Shown piece by piece: positions 1-12,166 of a stretch of DNA of 64,000 nt. The position numbers and the translations under genes were made by a program. Source of the stretch: Hsuehochloa calcarea (lineage: Eukaryota > Streptophyta > Magnoliopsida > Poales > Poaceae). Location of the stretch: contig CM070615.1 of NCBI GenBank assembly GCA_036346395.1, forward strand, positions 21,757,282 through 21,821,281, in the 5' to 3' direction. Numbering within the stretch: the stretch's first letter is position 1; each line of letters starts with the position of its first letter. The notes beneath the pieces are model-generated. The model was given only the letters and a program-made list of their open reading frames with translations, was not told the origin of the DNA and searched no databases.

Positions 1-883
1 CTGTAGGTAAAAAAACTTGAAATTTTGTGTAATTTACAAACAACCACAATGCCAGTTTATTATCTATTTCGGAATTTACAAACAACCAAAATACCAACCA
101 ATTATCTATTTCGTGGAAAAGATCAATATCATCACTGTCTTAACATATTTTCGGCGCGCCCGACCAAGCCAATTGGCGTGGGTTCCTTTCCAGCACCGGT
201 AATAGGAGATGCGAGACTCCGCTGCCGTGTTTCAAGCTGATCCCAGTTCAGAAAAAGAGGTACGCCACTCCAGTGTCTGCTCTTAAACCAGGTCAAAGGA
301 TAGGCGGGCTTCTGTGCAACTAAGAATAGGTGGGTAAACAAAATCCCTCTCAATCACTTCAGTCAATCACATCATCTAGAGTAACTCAGTTTGTAGCTTG
401 GCACCGTCGCTCTCTGCAAGTTGCCCCTTCTAGGCTTTACTCTGAACAAGTGATTTCCTCAAGATCTTCTGCACTGATACCCATTCCATTACTGGAGAGA
501 AATCAGTTTGAATTCTAGGCATGCATACCTTCAGTTTTCCTTTATTTTTTTCTTTCTTTTACGCAGCATGCGTTTTTTTTTTCCTTTTCCTGGCAATGAC
601 TGAGCACATGACACGATGTTTTTAATTTGGTAATACACCTTTAAAAAAAACTTGAACAAGTGATCTCCTAACCTTGGTTTGTGTGTCATTAGAATATGGA
701 TGTCACTAAAGGTATATACAATGACACAGACAACTGTTCTCTATAGTAACGCTTTATATTACCCGTAGATAGCACTATAGACAGCTCATACAATAGTTTA
801 TCTTTTCACTTGTCTGTATAGATGACACAATCTTTTAATATTTTCATAGACCTAAGAAATTTCCTTCTTAGTTCTGGTGATAT
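1..883. other. intergenic, no gene recognised
   Basis: AT-rich sequence with stop codons in all frames and no recognisable protein. It contains a two-copy tandem repeat near its left edge. It continues after the solo LTR at 5376, because the LTR is flanked by a 5-bp GATAT duplication. Nothing coding is supported. Confidence 0.6.
31..115. repeat. two-copy 42-bp tandem repeat
   Basis: Both units begin AATTTACAAACAACC (positions 31 and 73) and end in ATTATCTATTTCG, giving a period of 42 bp. The middles differ by a few substitutions. No function is evident. Confidence 0.8.
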
Positions 884-3800
884 TGTGAGAACCCGTGGTA
901 TTTAACTTGTAATACTTAACCATCTAATTAGTTATAGCATTACAAATCAAATATCCCGCTCTCGATATATTGTATACCTCCTAGGAGCGGTACACATACA
1001 CTTTTATAATATTTAAAGCATCAATTTCATACACAAGTCATTACAATACCGAGTATTCATAAATTACAACACAAGTCATTTAAAATTCACATTACACAAA
1101 TAAGGCCGACCGGCCAAATAAAATAGAGTACCAAAACGCAGCGGAGATGACAAGCCATAAGATGACAATAAACAAAGGCCATCCGGCTGCCCTTACCCAT
1201 ATGGCAACCGACCAGAAACCAGCCGAGCTAGTCGTCCTGCACAAAGTCGGTCTCACAATAGTTGATCCCTTGGGGATCAACCTCCTTTGAAATTGCAACA
1301 AGCGGGTTGAGTACAAAGTGGTACTCGTAAGTCTTACAAGCAAAAGAATATAATGCATTCATGTACAAAAGGAAGGGCTACTACACTAAACAATTTTCTT
1401 TACAATAGAGTAATAGATTGTAAAGTAATTTAACAAATCTGTTTTAAAATGTTTAAATAATAGTGAGATAGCATTTATAATCATAATTAACATTCTAAAG
1501 GTGACTTCCCAACAGCCACCACAGCATAGCACAAATTACCCATTCGTACCATCCGATTTCAAGTTTTAATGAAAATGTTGTAGTCTAATTCTCACAAGGG
1601 TGTATCCAAGCATGTCCATAACTTAGGACGATGCTATTCGAATAGTTTATACCCTGCAGGGGTGTACAACTTTACCCACATGTCAGATCGCTCCTTTTGC
1701 CATCCGATAAAGCACACTTCCGAAGGTATGCCAGCAGAGCTAAGTCCTACGAGATGTTTTCCAAAGGTAAGTGTTAACTAAGAGCCACCCATATGGGGGT
1801 TAACCCTTCGCTAACCGCCTATCCTGGGCTCCCACATAGGACCCATACGTTGTGTCGGAGTCATCAGTCTCAGCAACTATCGATTCTCCTCGGGTGAGGG
1901 AACCTAAACCCAGAACCCACCCCGCACTTTCCCAATAACAATAGAACAACAGAACATTTTTCTCCTAACAACTACTACCTGCGACTCAGAGCGAACACAT
2001 CCCAGAGTACTAAGTAAAGAGAGGTCACATATCCCCCTCATATGGTTGCACGTAAAATGCTTGGTACGGTGGCGCAAGTTATTCAGTTCTTGTTGACTCG
2101 GGCATGAGCCACCCGCCCAATAACCACACCAACAACCAATTGCCCGAGTCAAAATTATTTTATTTACACTTTTAGTTTTCAAATTAATATAGCACATGGT
2201 GTTGAACATAGCATAATAAAATGATTTATGGATCAAGGTTATCGACAAAGTCGATAACCATCCAATTCTACCGGAATCTAAGCATGACTAAGCATCAAAT
2301 CGCATATACATGTATATAATCTATAACATCCACCGAGCACTAACATAAGCGAGAATAATAACTTAGGGCTAGTGACAAGAAATAAACATTTGCTACAGCT
2401 ATTGCATCTAATAGGAATAACTACCTCTAACAAAAAATAATCATTCAAGTAGAACATACATACATAGAAGTTGCAAACAAGATATTTTGTAACAAAAGTA
2501 ATATGATCAATATGATCAAAGGAGGGGGGGGGGGGTGCCGCTTGCCTTGTTGGAGACATTAAACTTGCTGTAGAGGATCACTCTTGTATACAATAGAATC
2601 GTCGAAACCCAGCGAAAGAATCGAAAAGAACCGATAAGAACAAATAACGCTGAATAAACTCAAAAATTCAAAATCATCCTAAAATTATGAAATTTATATA
2701 AAAGGTAGAGTATGATTTTATATAAATTTATAAATAAAAATTACTTAATTTGGATATTTTATGCATAAGTTATAGCCTAAACAATTTTGATTGAAAAGAA
2801 AATTGCTAATATCACTTTTAGTTACTGTTAACTCAAAAATTTCCAGAGAGTTGGTGATCATAAAAATTTAATGGTAGGAATAGAATGACATTATAAGAAT
2901 GACAAAATTTGATTCACTTCATTTGGAGTTAAAACGAATTTTCTACATATTTTCAAAATTATGACATTAATGAGCAAATAATTTGAAAACCAAATTTTCC
3001 AGTGATAGTGACATAATAAAAACCTATTCCACATTAAATTACACTAATAGAAGAATCCCACAAAATTTATTTCACTCCATTTGGAGTTACAGAGAAATAC
3101 TTATGCATTTTTGAAGTTTAAAAGCATTTTAGGACGACAATAATACTAAAGCAGAATTAATTCTGCTAACAATATTTTTCTGGAATAGAAACATGGTTCA
3201 AACCAATTTTACATGAAATTAAATTAAAAAAGGAATCCAACAAAATTTGAATCATCAAATTTGGAGTTAAAATGAATTACTTAAGCAATTTTGAAGTTTA
3301 ACCCATTTTCAGTACACAAATAATCCATTTCAGAAAACATAAAAGCATTAAATACTTTTTTATACCGAGGCTCACCTAGCCACAGTCGATGACATGTGGG
3401 GTCCACTGTATAGTGTAATTTTTCATTTAATTTTCTGATTAAAATCCTACTGACAGGTGGGGCCGACATGTCAACGACTCGGCTCATACAATAGTGCACC
3501 CAGTTCATGGTCCACAAACCAAAATGCTATGCACCTAAGGGCCTCGAGCCCACATGTCAACAACACGACTCAAAAATCGGTGTAATAAATCAACGATTAG
3601 TGTGCACACGAGCCACACGTTAGTGAAACCAATCGGTAATTAATACCGAATCTACACAGTAACTTGTGCTTACGATCACGATTAACTTCTAATGACCTAG
3701 GTACAGTACGTGGTTGGAAATCCGACAATGCAGAGCTCGTGCGCCCGTGAGCTTGGCCGGCGGCTCACCGGCGCTGTGATCCACGCTGGTGCTATCTAAG

Positions 3801-5370
3801 GGCAGGAATGGAATCCTAATACTCATGCGAAGCTAAAGGTACAAGTGGCGAGGCTCACGACGGTGTGTGCTGGCGGCACGCCGAAGAAGGGGGCAGTGCC
3901 TCCACGACTCTTGTGGATGCGACACTACAATAGTGCTTTGAGCTAAAATAGGCGTGCATGTACATCTAAAGGTCATAGGGAACCACCCAGTGGAAAGAGG
4001 GCAGTCGGGAATGATCGGAGCAGTGTCGGCAATGACGATGGTGACGGCGGCGGTGCGGCTTCATGATAGGAGGACACTATGTGCAAAGAGAAGAACCAAG
4101 AAGTGTCGGGATAGCTCTAGGGTGCTAAGGAGATGGTGTAAATGAACAAAAATTGGTTAATGTCTTACCGAATGGAGTGGAAGAAGACAAATAGGGTTTT
4201 CGGCTGACAATGGAGAATCTTCTAAATTCCCAAGATCTTGTGTAACATCCGACAAATTGATTGAGGGAAAGTTATTCTTGTACTTTGGAACACAAAGTGA
4301 CAACAAAGTACAAGTGATGGCTTACCAGAGAGGAAATGGCATGGTGGAGCTCCACGGGTGTGCCCTGGGCGTGCTCTCTGGCCGATGAAAATGCTTTCGC
4401 ATTCCGAGCACTACAAGCATCGACAAGAGTTGGGTTGGAAGGAATGGAGATGGCGATGAACGGAGAAGCAGAGGGACGAAGATGCGACGAGATTACCCGA
4501 GATGGGAGCTAGAACAAGATTCTTCTTCCTCAGCCCCGAGAGGAAAAATGAGGCGAAAAAGAGGAGGGTGAGGGTTTTTAGCTCAGGGAAATGACGGAAC
4601 TGGCAACGGAATGAAACGGAGATGCTTTGGGTTGGATGATAAGGGCGGAGGATAGAGGGTGTCACATGCACGGCTCAGAGCATCGCGAAGACGTGGCGAG
4701 GAAGCTCTGGCATCTTCTGCCCGTGGTGGACGAAGGTGATGACGAGTGGGCCCAGGGTGGCAGTGGTACAAGATGGCATGGGTCGGAATCGGGTAAGGTT
4801 GGTGCAGCTAGGGGGTTTGGTTGAATCAAGACGGCTAGGTTGTACTCGAGTCTAACACTGTTTGTGTCCAATCTAGTTCAAGTCCAAAGGTTGACTCGGT
4901 TTTAAATCAAGCTTCTACTTTGACTAGTGGCTTAAAAATAGCAAATAAAATCCTAAAATTCTAAAAAAAAATCAAAGAGGTTCCTCGGATGACCTAATAC
5001 CGATATAAAATTTTAAACCTCACTTTTCATGATTTATTTGCTTATTTTTAATCCTTTAATGGGGGGGTTAAAGAAATGAGTTTTGAATTTTATTAGGGTT
5101 GATTTGGTTCCTAAAAATTTGGGAAAAATTATATTTATTCATGATAAATATTATATGAGTTAAATAAATTATTTTCCAATGATGATCACAAAAATTTATT
5201 TATGTTTTCATTGAGAGTTTTGTTTTGAGTTGTATGTTTTCTATGATTTCAAAATTTTCAAAAGCAATAAATTATGCAAATGCTCTAGAAATCCTATGCA
5301 TGTTCAAAAGTTTTAAAAAGTTCACCTTTTTATACATTTAAAATACAAACATAAGATTTGGGATGTTACA
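884..5370 (-). mobile_element. solo LTR A, gypsy-type, 4.49 kb
   Basis: The unit starts TGTGAGAACC and ends GGGATGTTACA, the TG...CA termini of an LTR. It is flanked by a perfect 5-bp duplication, GATAT, at 879-883 and 5371-5375. No gag or pol similarity occurs inside, so it is best read as a solo LTR left by recombination between the two LTRs of a full element. Length and termini match LTR B (12167-17295) and LTR C (44392-60602). It shares with both a conserved block around CTATTCGAATAG (1634-1645). Minus orientation is inferred from the other family members, where GGGATGTTACA lies at the U3 end. Short open frames inside it look spurious. A run of about 12 G lies near 2523-2535. Confidence 0.85.
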
Positions 5371-6630
5371 GATATAGTTGGCTACAAGATTGTAGATAAC
5401 ACATTTCTCTCTTTATTTTCTTTCATCTATATCAGTTTAAATCATACGTAGCTGAAACTATAAACAATTAATATAAACCTATTGTACATGACCTAAGCCT
5501 GTCGAATAATCATTGCTAATGGGGTAGCAGTAGGAGTTGAAGTAGCTTTCCCACTGTTGACTAAAGCAACGTGTAAGAGATTTTTGCCGGTATCAAGCCA
5601 TGTTAGAATTGGTGTCAGACAATTTGGAACATTGAATAACGAGGTAACAAATTAGCACCGCCAAGAGGATCTTCTCAAATACGGGCATGCGTGTCAGCGA
5701 GTAGGGGATGGGAGAGAGAAGAGGTGCTAAGACATTATAGGGAAAATTTAACTTAGCATCTAAATGATGCGGTAGTACTGTAACATTTTTTAGCACTGTA
5801 TAGGTAGCTGTATAGGTAACCGAATATAGTCAACTCATGTGTCTTTCAGACTTGGGTCAAAAGCCCACCTGTCGTCATCGCAATTAGGAAAAAGTTAAGA
5901 TTAGGAAAAAGTTAAGCTTGTCCGCGCAGGATCTCTAAGTAGGTGGGTAACACTGTAGTAATTTTAATGCATCACTTTTTTTTAATAGCGAAAACCACTG
6001 TAGAAAAAACATATGACAATTGATCTGAATCGTTGCTTCTCAATCGAACGATGAAAATAGGTTTATAATGTGCAGCACTATAGAGTATTCATTTCCGTCC
6101 GCACAAACACCAAGGGATTGATTAAATATACTCCTAACAATGTAATTCCATCTCCTGTGTCGTGGAACCTTTTTCCCATCCAACCTTGAGTAGAGTATGT
6201 CTCTATGACGGTAGGGCGTGCGTGGGTAACATTCTTTGTTGAAAATTGTGCCGTTTGACAGCTGTTTAGGGATACTACTATTATGAACCTCCTACAGGAA
6301 CCTTGGATCATAGGAATGGTCAGTAGAATTTTTATAGAAAATTTTCTTTTGCTTTTTATTTTAGGATTCTTAACTTTAGTTCAACCTCATGTTAAAATTC
6401 ATTCGAAAAGTTCAGATCTGCATCGCTCCTTCTCTCTTCAAGAAACATTCCCTTCCAAATTCGTGTAGAGCGTTCAAACACATGTTTTGTACAATCCATG
6501 TGTTTTCAATTTCTATAAAATTGGACCACGTGACATCTAATTCTAGCACTTGTCATTCCTGCACTTTTTTTGTTCTTGCTTTCAAAACGGCCCTTGAATG
6601 AAATATTTTAGAAAAACTTTTGGAGGAATT
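5371..6630. other. intergenic, no gene recognised
   Basis: AT-rich spacer between two LTR insertions. A doubled stretch of about 18 bp (ATTAGGAAAAAGTTAAG) occurs near 5884-5916. The last few hundred bases (6290-6630), with CAGGAA near the start and AGGAATT at the end, vaguely resemble a degenerate hAT-type miniature element. I could not pair convincing terminal repeats, so I do not call one. Confidence 0.5.
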
Positions 6631-9402
6631 TGTAACACCCCAGCCCAACATTGAGCTTAGAATGCCACTAAACTACTATAACCATCTAATTTACATCAAC
6701 TTACTATAAAATTTCAGCAAGCATAACAATATTAGAACCCATCCACGGGTCGCATTAACACAAGCATAACACTATGATACTCATAGATAAATTAGACCTA
6801 GGAGCATAGCAAAATAATAAACCAAGATTAACATAAACCAAGCATCTATGGTTATTCAATACCATCATGTCCTAGATATAAATATTCATGTTATTCTAAA
6901 AGTTTCTCATGTCCAATGAATCAAATAATTGGGTGAAGTGCTTGATTCCAAGTGCGCTAGCCCTTCCCGAGTAAAACGTCATCACTAGTCACCTAAAAAC
7001 AACAATAGAGCAAGAATGAGTCCAAGACTCAGCAAATACATAATAAAGCCATAAACAATAGTTTATTAACCATAATCAAAGCTATCATCATCATCCATTT
7101 AGTTAATGCCATTGTCATTCTCAAACAAACAAGCCACATTTCATATAGGTAAAGTTGCATAATTTAACAATTTACTTAGATATGCGATGCACCAACATGC
7201 TCATGCTCATATGCATCTCATCACCGATCTGGGTATAGCGGAGTGTTCACCGTCGATGACACACTCTATCCTTCACTCCGTGAAGTCCCCACCAAAGTAG
7301 GATTTTATCTAGAGCTCTCGGACTAGTCATGTATCTTTCTCACCGACCTCACGGAATAGTTACATGACTTTCTCACCGACTGCTCATGCAATCCTGTCAT
7401 GATGAATGTAAATGATGCGACATCTTTATTTATTCATCAACATAGTCCATCTCATTAACTTAATATCTCCTCCTCATTATCTCAATATCATAATCTCATT
7501 CACTCAAGGTCATCAATATCATGTATAAGAATAAGCTGAACAAAAGCATAATAAATAGCATGATAAGTAACAACAATGATCATGGTGAACAACCCATTGT
7601 TCACCACTCTACCATGTACTTGCCTTCCGCGCTGTGATGAGTTAGGAGGCAACGACGGAATTTCTCCACTCCCTGCCCCACCGCCTACACAAATATTTAT
7701 TCAAAATAAGAAAAATAAGTCATGACGTGGCTACAAGCGTTTTACCATAACCCTCTATCTAATCAACATAACCAAAAACTCAAAATGACGAATTAACTAA
7801 TCAGCCAATATCGGCCCTTCTGATCAGCAGTACGAGAAAAATCTTAATTAAATATCCGTAACTCTGAATTACTTGAAACCAGTGCTCAAATACTCTTAAA
7901 GTAACAGGCTACGAAACTCTAGTTGGTGGAATCCTTTGATTCGGCCAAAACAGTGGCCTAAATAACAGTTGAAAACACTAACAGATATCTGCCCAGATTT
8001 CAGAACAGTGGTAAAGAAAATGACTTAACTTTTATTCTACTGATCCAATGGAGGTGATCTTTATCAACTTGGAAAGATAATTTAAAGGGCTACAATAACC
8101 TATTTGGGTGGGAGTTCTGAATCTGACTGTAACTAGATCAAAACCGACGAGCAACCGACAGTCTCCAAAATCTCTGACAGACAGAGTAGTGTGCGGTTAA
8201 AAAATTCATATCTCTTAAACCACAGGGTGTAATCTCGTGATCTCGGTGCCAAAAGAAAGCTAAGGAAACCAGGAACATAACTCTAGGAGACGAAAACCCG
8301 AGATTCGGCCTCTAAGTAATTCATAATAGCCCGACAAGAAAATCTGTCAAAACACATCAGCTGTCCAGGACAGTCGCGGTAAAACTACCATATCTCCTAA
8401 ACCGTAACTCCAAATCAAATGATCTCGGTGCCTAAAGAAATCTAAGATCAAGGGCTACAACTTTATAAGAGGTGGGAAGATCAAAAAACGTACGAAACTT
8501 ACCCAAATCTGACGAACAAGTCTGACGTACGACAGGGAGGAGGGTGGCGGCCGTTGGAGAGGGGAGGAGGGTGGCGGCTTGGGATGGGAGTGGGAGAGAG
8601 GGATAGGCTAGGGTTTGGGGATGAGGAAAAACCCCCTTGGTTGGCCTCTCTCATGGGCCCCTCTGGTCTGCGCCAGAGCCAGTGTTGTCGGAAGATCGCT
8701 GAAAATCCCCCGCCGATTCAGATTTTCCCATTAGCTCCTTCTGAAACTTCTTCTAATACGCCGATTACTTTTGGGGTATTACATTCTACCCCTAAAACAG
8801 ATTCGACCCGAATCTACTCACCGATCTTCGAAAAGAAATCAAGCTGGAATGAAATAACGATATCCCAAGCTTGGAATTGCTCAGTTACTCACTTAACACT
8901 CGAGCAGACCAAACGATGCGTACTTCAAATAATGACCCGAGACGGTCAACGCGATATGCTAACTTCCAAATTTCTGAAATTTTCGGAAACCAAGAGAATC
9001 CAACTGGAACTAGAGAGTCCTCATCGCATCCACGCAATGCTAACTCTCCACCAAAAAGGTTAAATCCCAAAATTTGACATTTCAACACGAAAACAAATCC
9101 ATTTTCTAAATAGGCGGTTCTGAATGAACACCACGACAGCCAAAGAAGAAACCACTCGAATACCCAACTCAAATACTTCTTTTGGTTTGTCTGAATTAAA
9201 ATGAATCAGACATGCCAACACAACGCCAACTCAAATTGCGGAAAACAACAGTCAACAACACATAACTCAAACGAAATCAGAAAAACGCTTCACTAACCGA
9301 GGAAACATCTTTTTCCTCAGTTTCTCTTTTAGGAGTAAGACTTCTCTCAAACCTTGGAATTCGAATTCATCTCATACCACATGAAATTGTCAGGGTGTTA
9401 CA
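6631..9402 (-). mobile_element. gypsy-type LTR unit, 2.77 kb
   Basis: Starts TGTAACACCC and ends GGGTGTTACA, with these ten bases inverted at the two ends. It is flanked by a perfect GAATT duplication (6626-6630 and 9403-9407). No protein domain is visible, so a solo LTR is the simplest reading. One oddity: at about 8775-8800 it contains GGGGTATTACA followed by TTCTACCCC. This looks like an LTR end next to a polypurine tract in minus orientation. An alternative is a 2.16-kb LTR (6631-8785) plus about 0.6 kb of internal remnant. Open frames at 8554-9063 cross this point and are probably not genes. Confidence 0.8.
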
Positions 9403-9510
9403 GAATTATTCTAATTTCCGAGGCAATGTATGAAATTGTCATTTAACAGTGCAAACCGATCTCAAACAAAATCGATAATGTAGTGGCCAACGTGACTTTT
9501 CCAATCCTCT

Positions 9511-9780
9511 TGCCGAAGTAGTTGAGTGGAGTACACATTTTATTGGGAAAATCGATGATTGGCCACTTATTCCCCCGGGGAATTGACAATTTGCCGCATC
9601 TTACTGTTGATTTTGATAAAATACCATTATATTCTTTATAATAGATATTTTGCCACATTTTTTCTTGCTTTCTTGATTATTTGCTATTTCCGAGTATTTA
9701 AATCATTTTATCATATCATTGGCCCTACCCCACATCATCATGGACGATTTTGCCCTCTCGGTCAAGCCATCCCGAACCAG
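9511..9780 (+). repeat. left inverted repeat of the MULE-like element
   Basis: Pairs with the reverse complement of 17672-17973. The best-conserved core is 9581-9780. Similarity continues outward to about 9511 with more gaps, so the true terminus is uncertain. Confidence 0.65.
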
Positions 9781-10177
9781 CTATGTGTCATGCCTAGAGG
9801 AAAACAAAGGAGGGGAGGAGGTGTCTTGGGTGGGGCTCGACACCGGTGAGAGAGGCGACAATGACGGCTGGTGAGAGGGAAAATGGATTAGGGAAGGGGA
9901 TGCGGTCCCACAGATGGTAGTGGAAAATGTAGGCACATATGAGCATCCAAGCGAGAAGAGGAACTCATCCGAACGGACGATGGAGGCAGAGGAGTGGAGA
10001 AGCGGCCTGGCGACGTGAGCCCACTGCGACGCAGTAAGGTCCACACGGCGACGGTGTTGTAGGAGGGAGAACATGAGTGAGTGGTGGGAGAGAGTAGAGG
10101 AGGGTTAGGCAATGCTTCATGAGTGAGCATCGGGTTGAAGCTCATCGAGCGAAGATGGCGACGGCGGCGGTGATTTT
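9781..10177. other. MULE interior, left segment, GC-rich
   Basis: Purine-rich, GC-rich sequence between the left inverted repeat and the copia LTR. Open frames exist on both strands, but none looks like a known protein. It may be the start of a captured gene fragment that resumes at 11823. No domain is visible, so this is only a possibility. Confidence 0.4.
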
Positions 10178-11822
10178 TGTTGGGATATGAGTAGGCTACG
10201 TTAGCTGGTAATTCAAAAATTCTACCACGTAAATGAGGATACTATGCAAGCAAGAGATCACAGATTATTACCACCAGACGCGCATTGCAACGGAAGAAGA
10301 GTTGGAGCAGCTTGGTCCAACGAAGAGCACGTCAAAGTAGTGGTCATAGTCGATCTTCCACCGTGGTCGATCGTCCAGCGTAGTCGATCGTTCAATATAG
10401 CCGATCGTCCTCGCTGTCGATCCGATTGTCCGGTGTAGTCGTCGCCGATCGTCTTCTCCAGCAACCGATCGCTTTCCTTGCAAGGTCGCAGATCGCCCTC
10501 GAACGCAACAGTAACCGCAGTAGTGCCTCTACGGTATTCACATGTCCAGGGTAGGAACACCGTACGTCGGTGTGCTAGCACCAAGTCGTATAGGAAGGCT
10601 CTCTCAAGAAGATGGCGGCTAGGGTTTGAAGTAACTCACGTCAACACTTGTCGTGTGTCTCCTCTGTTACGTATATCCTTCCACAGCCTCAAGCATCTCC
10701 TTAAATAGTACCCGTGACGGATCCTATCCAAACATATTTGACGAATCATATCATCTTGGTTTGTTCCAAACCGTTAAGTGTGATCCTCTGTAGGTTCATA
10801 TGTAGTTCGGTTGTGACTCGAAACCTTTTCTGACCACGAGTCGTTAGTGGTACCTAGTAGGATATAACAATTTTCGAATACACACAAATTGTATCGGACA
10901 TACCTTAATGCAATATGATCTATGACCAGGTTCTATTCGGTCTCGACCAGTACGTAACTCCTTACGACCAGGTTTCGACCACTTACTGATCATGTTTGAC
11001 CAGCCTACGGCTAGCTCGTATCTTAATACGACTAGTCTGTATCTGATCGAACTGAACGACCTTCTCGTGTATTCTCCCTTTGCCTCACGATATTTGGTTG
11101 AACTCCAGTTTAGATATTATGTTATCCATGGAATGTTCAATACTTTCTTGATCGAGTGTCAGATAATTTCATGTGGTCGAACTCTTCGACCACAAGTGGC
11201 ATGGCCATGCACTTTCTTTATCCGACCACATCGAGGGGTCCAGAGACATCTCTCCTATTATGTTAGGAGGGGCAAATCACATATCTGACCAATCACATCC
11301 CTCCGCATGTTTCATAGTATACTCGAAATCTATCTTTATGACTACCCAGTTACGAAGTAGCCTTTGGCAACCCAAAGTGTACCCTTACACATGTAGAAAA
11401 CAATGTTGATCTCAGGTATAAGGATTATACATCATCATTGCTTAAGAGCAACTTATGATACATGAAATCATAACAATCTCAGCAGTATCTCAAGGTGGGT
11501 CAATCCAACACCATGCTCTCCAACATGTGTTCATATTATTGATTCGATAATCCTATATCCATGACCGATGAAACATGGTCATCAATCAATACATGTGCTG
11601 GTCAATAGAGTCACTAGTGTTTCGACCAGTGACATCCGACCAGGGATATATTTAGAACGACATCATTATAAGTTAAAGAGGTTTCACCAACAAGTCACAT
11701 ACTCATTAATATTTATAACTGATGATTCATCCAAGGAATTGAATAAAACTTATTCAATAACACATAAAACATAGATGTGATACAATCATCTCCATGATTG
11801 CCCCTAGGGCATATCACCAACA
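10178..11822 (-). mobile_element. copia-type solo LTR, 1.65 kb
   Basis: Termini are TGTTGG at the left and CCAACA at the right, perfect inverted ends. Read on the minus strand it opens TGTTGGTGATATGCCC, a start I associate with grass copia LTRs of the Angela/SIRE type. No gag or pol lies on either side, so it is a solo LTR. The flanking five bases are ATTTT and CTTTT, an imperfect duplication that suggests age. It contains clustered GATCG and GACCA motifs at about 10350-10480 and 10925-11010. Superfamily assignment rests on the termini only. Confidence 0.65.
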
Positions 11823-12166
11823 CTTTTTGGCCGGACGTGAGGAAGATGGAGTAGTGGCAAGTTGTTCCGGGCAGGGTCCTCTGACGGACGCCACGGCTGG
11901 GGCGGGTTCGAGCCCATCGAGCCCTTGTCATTGAAGGTGACATGCATCGGCCTGGTTTGTGTCAAGGGCGGCAGGCGCAAGCCCAAGTATGCCTCCGCCA
12001 TCGAGCTACGCTCGCGGTACAGGCACTGCGGGTTTACCAGATCCCTGTGAACATTTGTGAGGTATTGAAGAGCTTCGGCTCCTACGGCAGCCGCACACAC
12101 TGCTCGCGATTCAATAGTTTTCACCAAAGAAGTGGAATGCCATGAGTGTGGTGGTGGTGAGGTAGT
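11823..12166. other. MULE interior, middle segment, possible captured gene fragment
   Basis: A GC-rich stretch isolated between the copia LTR and LTR B. One plus-strand frame (about 11859-12050) reads without stops and contains KPKYASAIELRSRYRHCG. The minus strand also has an open frame, but it runs across the LTR B boundary and so cannot be one real gene. The base composition resembles a grass exon, which would fit Pack-MULE capture. I do not recognise the parent gene. Confidence 0.35.

Noticed and set aside
8554..9063. 169-codon plus-strand open frame
   Set aside because: It lies inside an LTR unit, has no domain and spans the LTR-end-like point at 8785.
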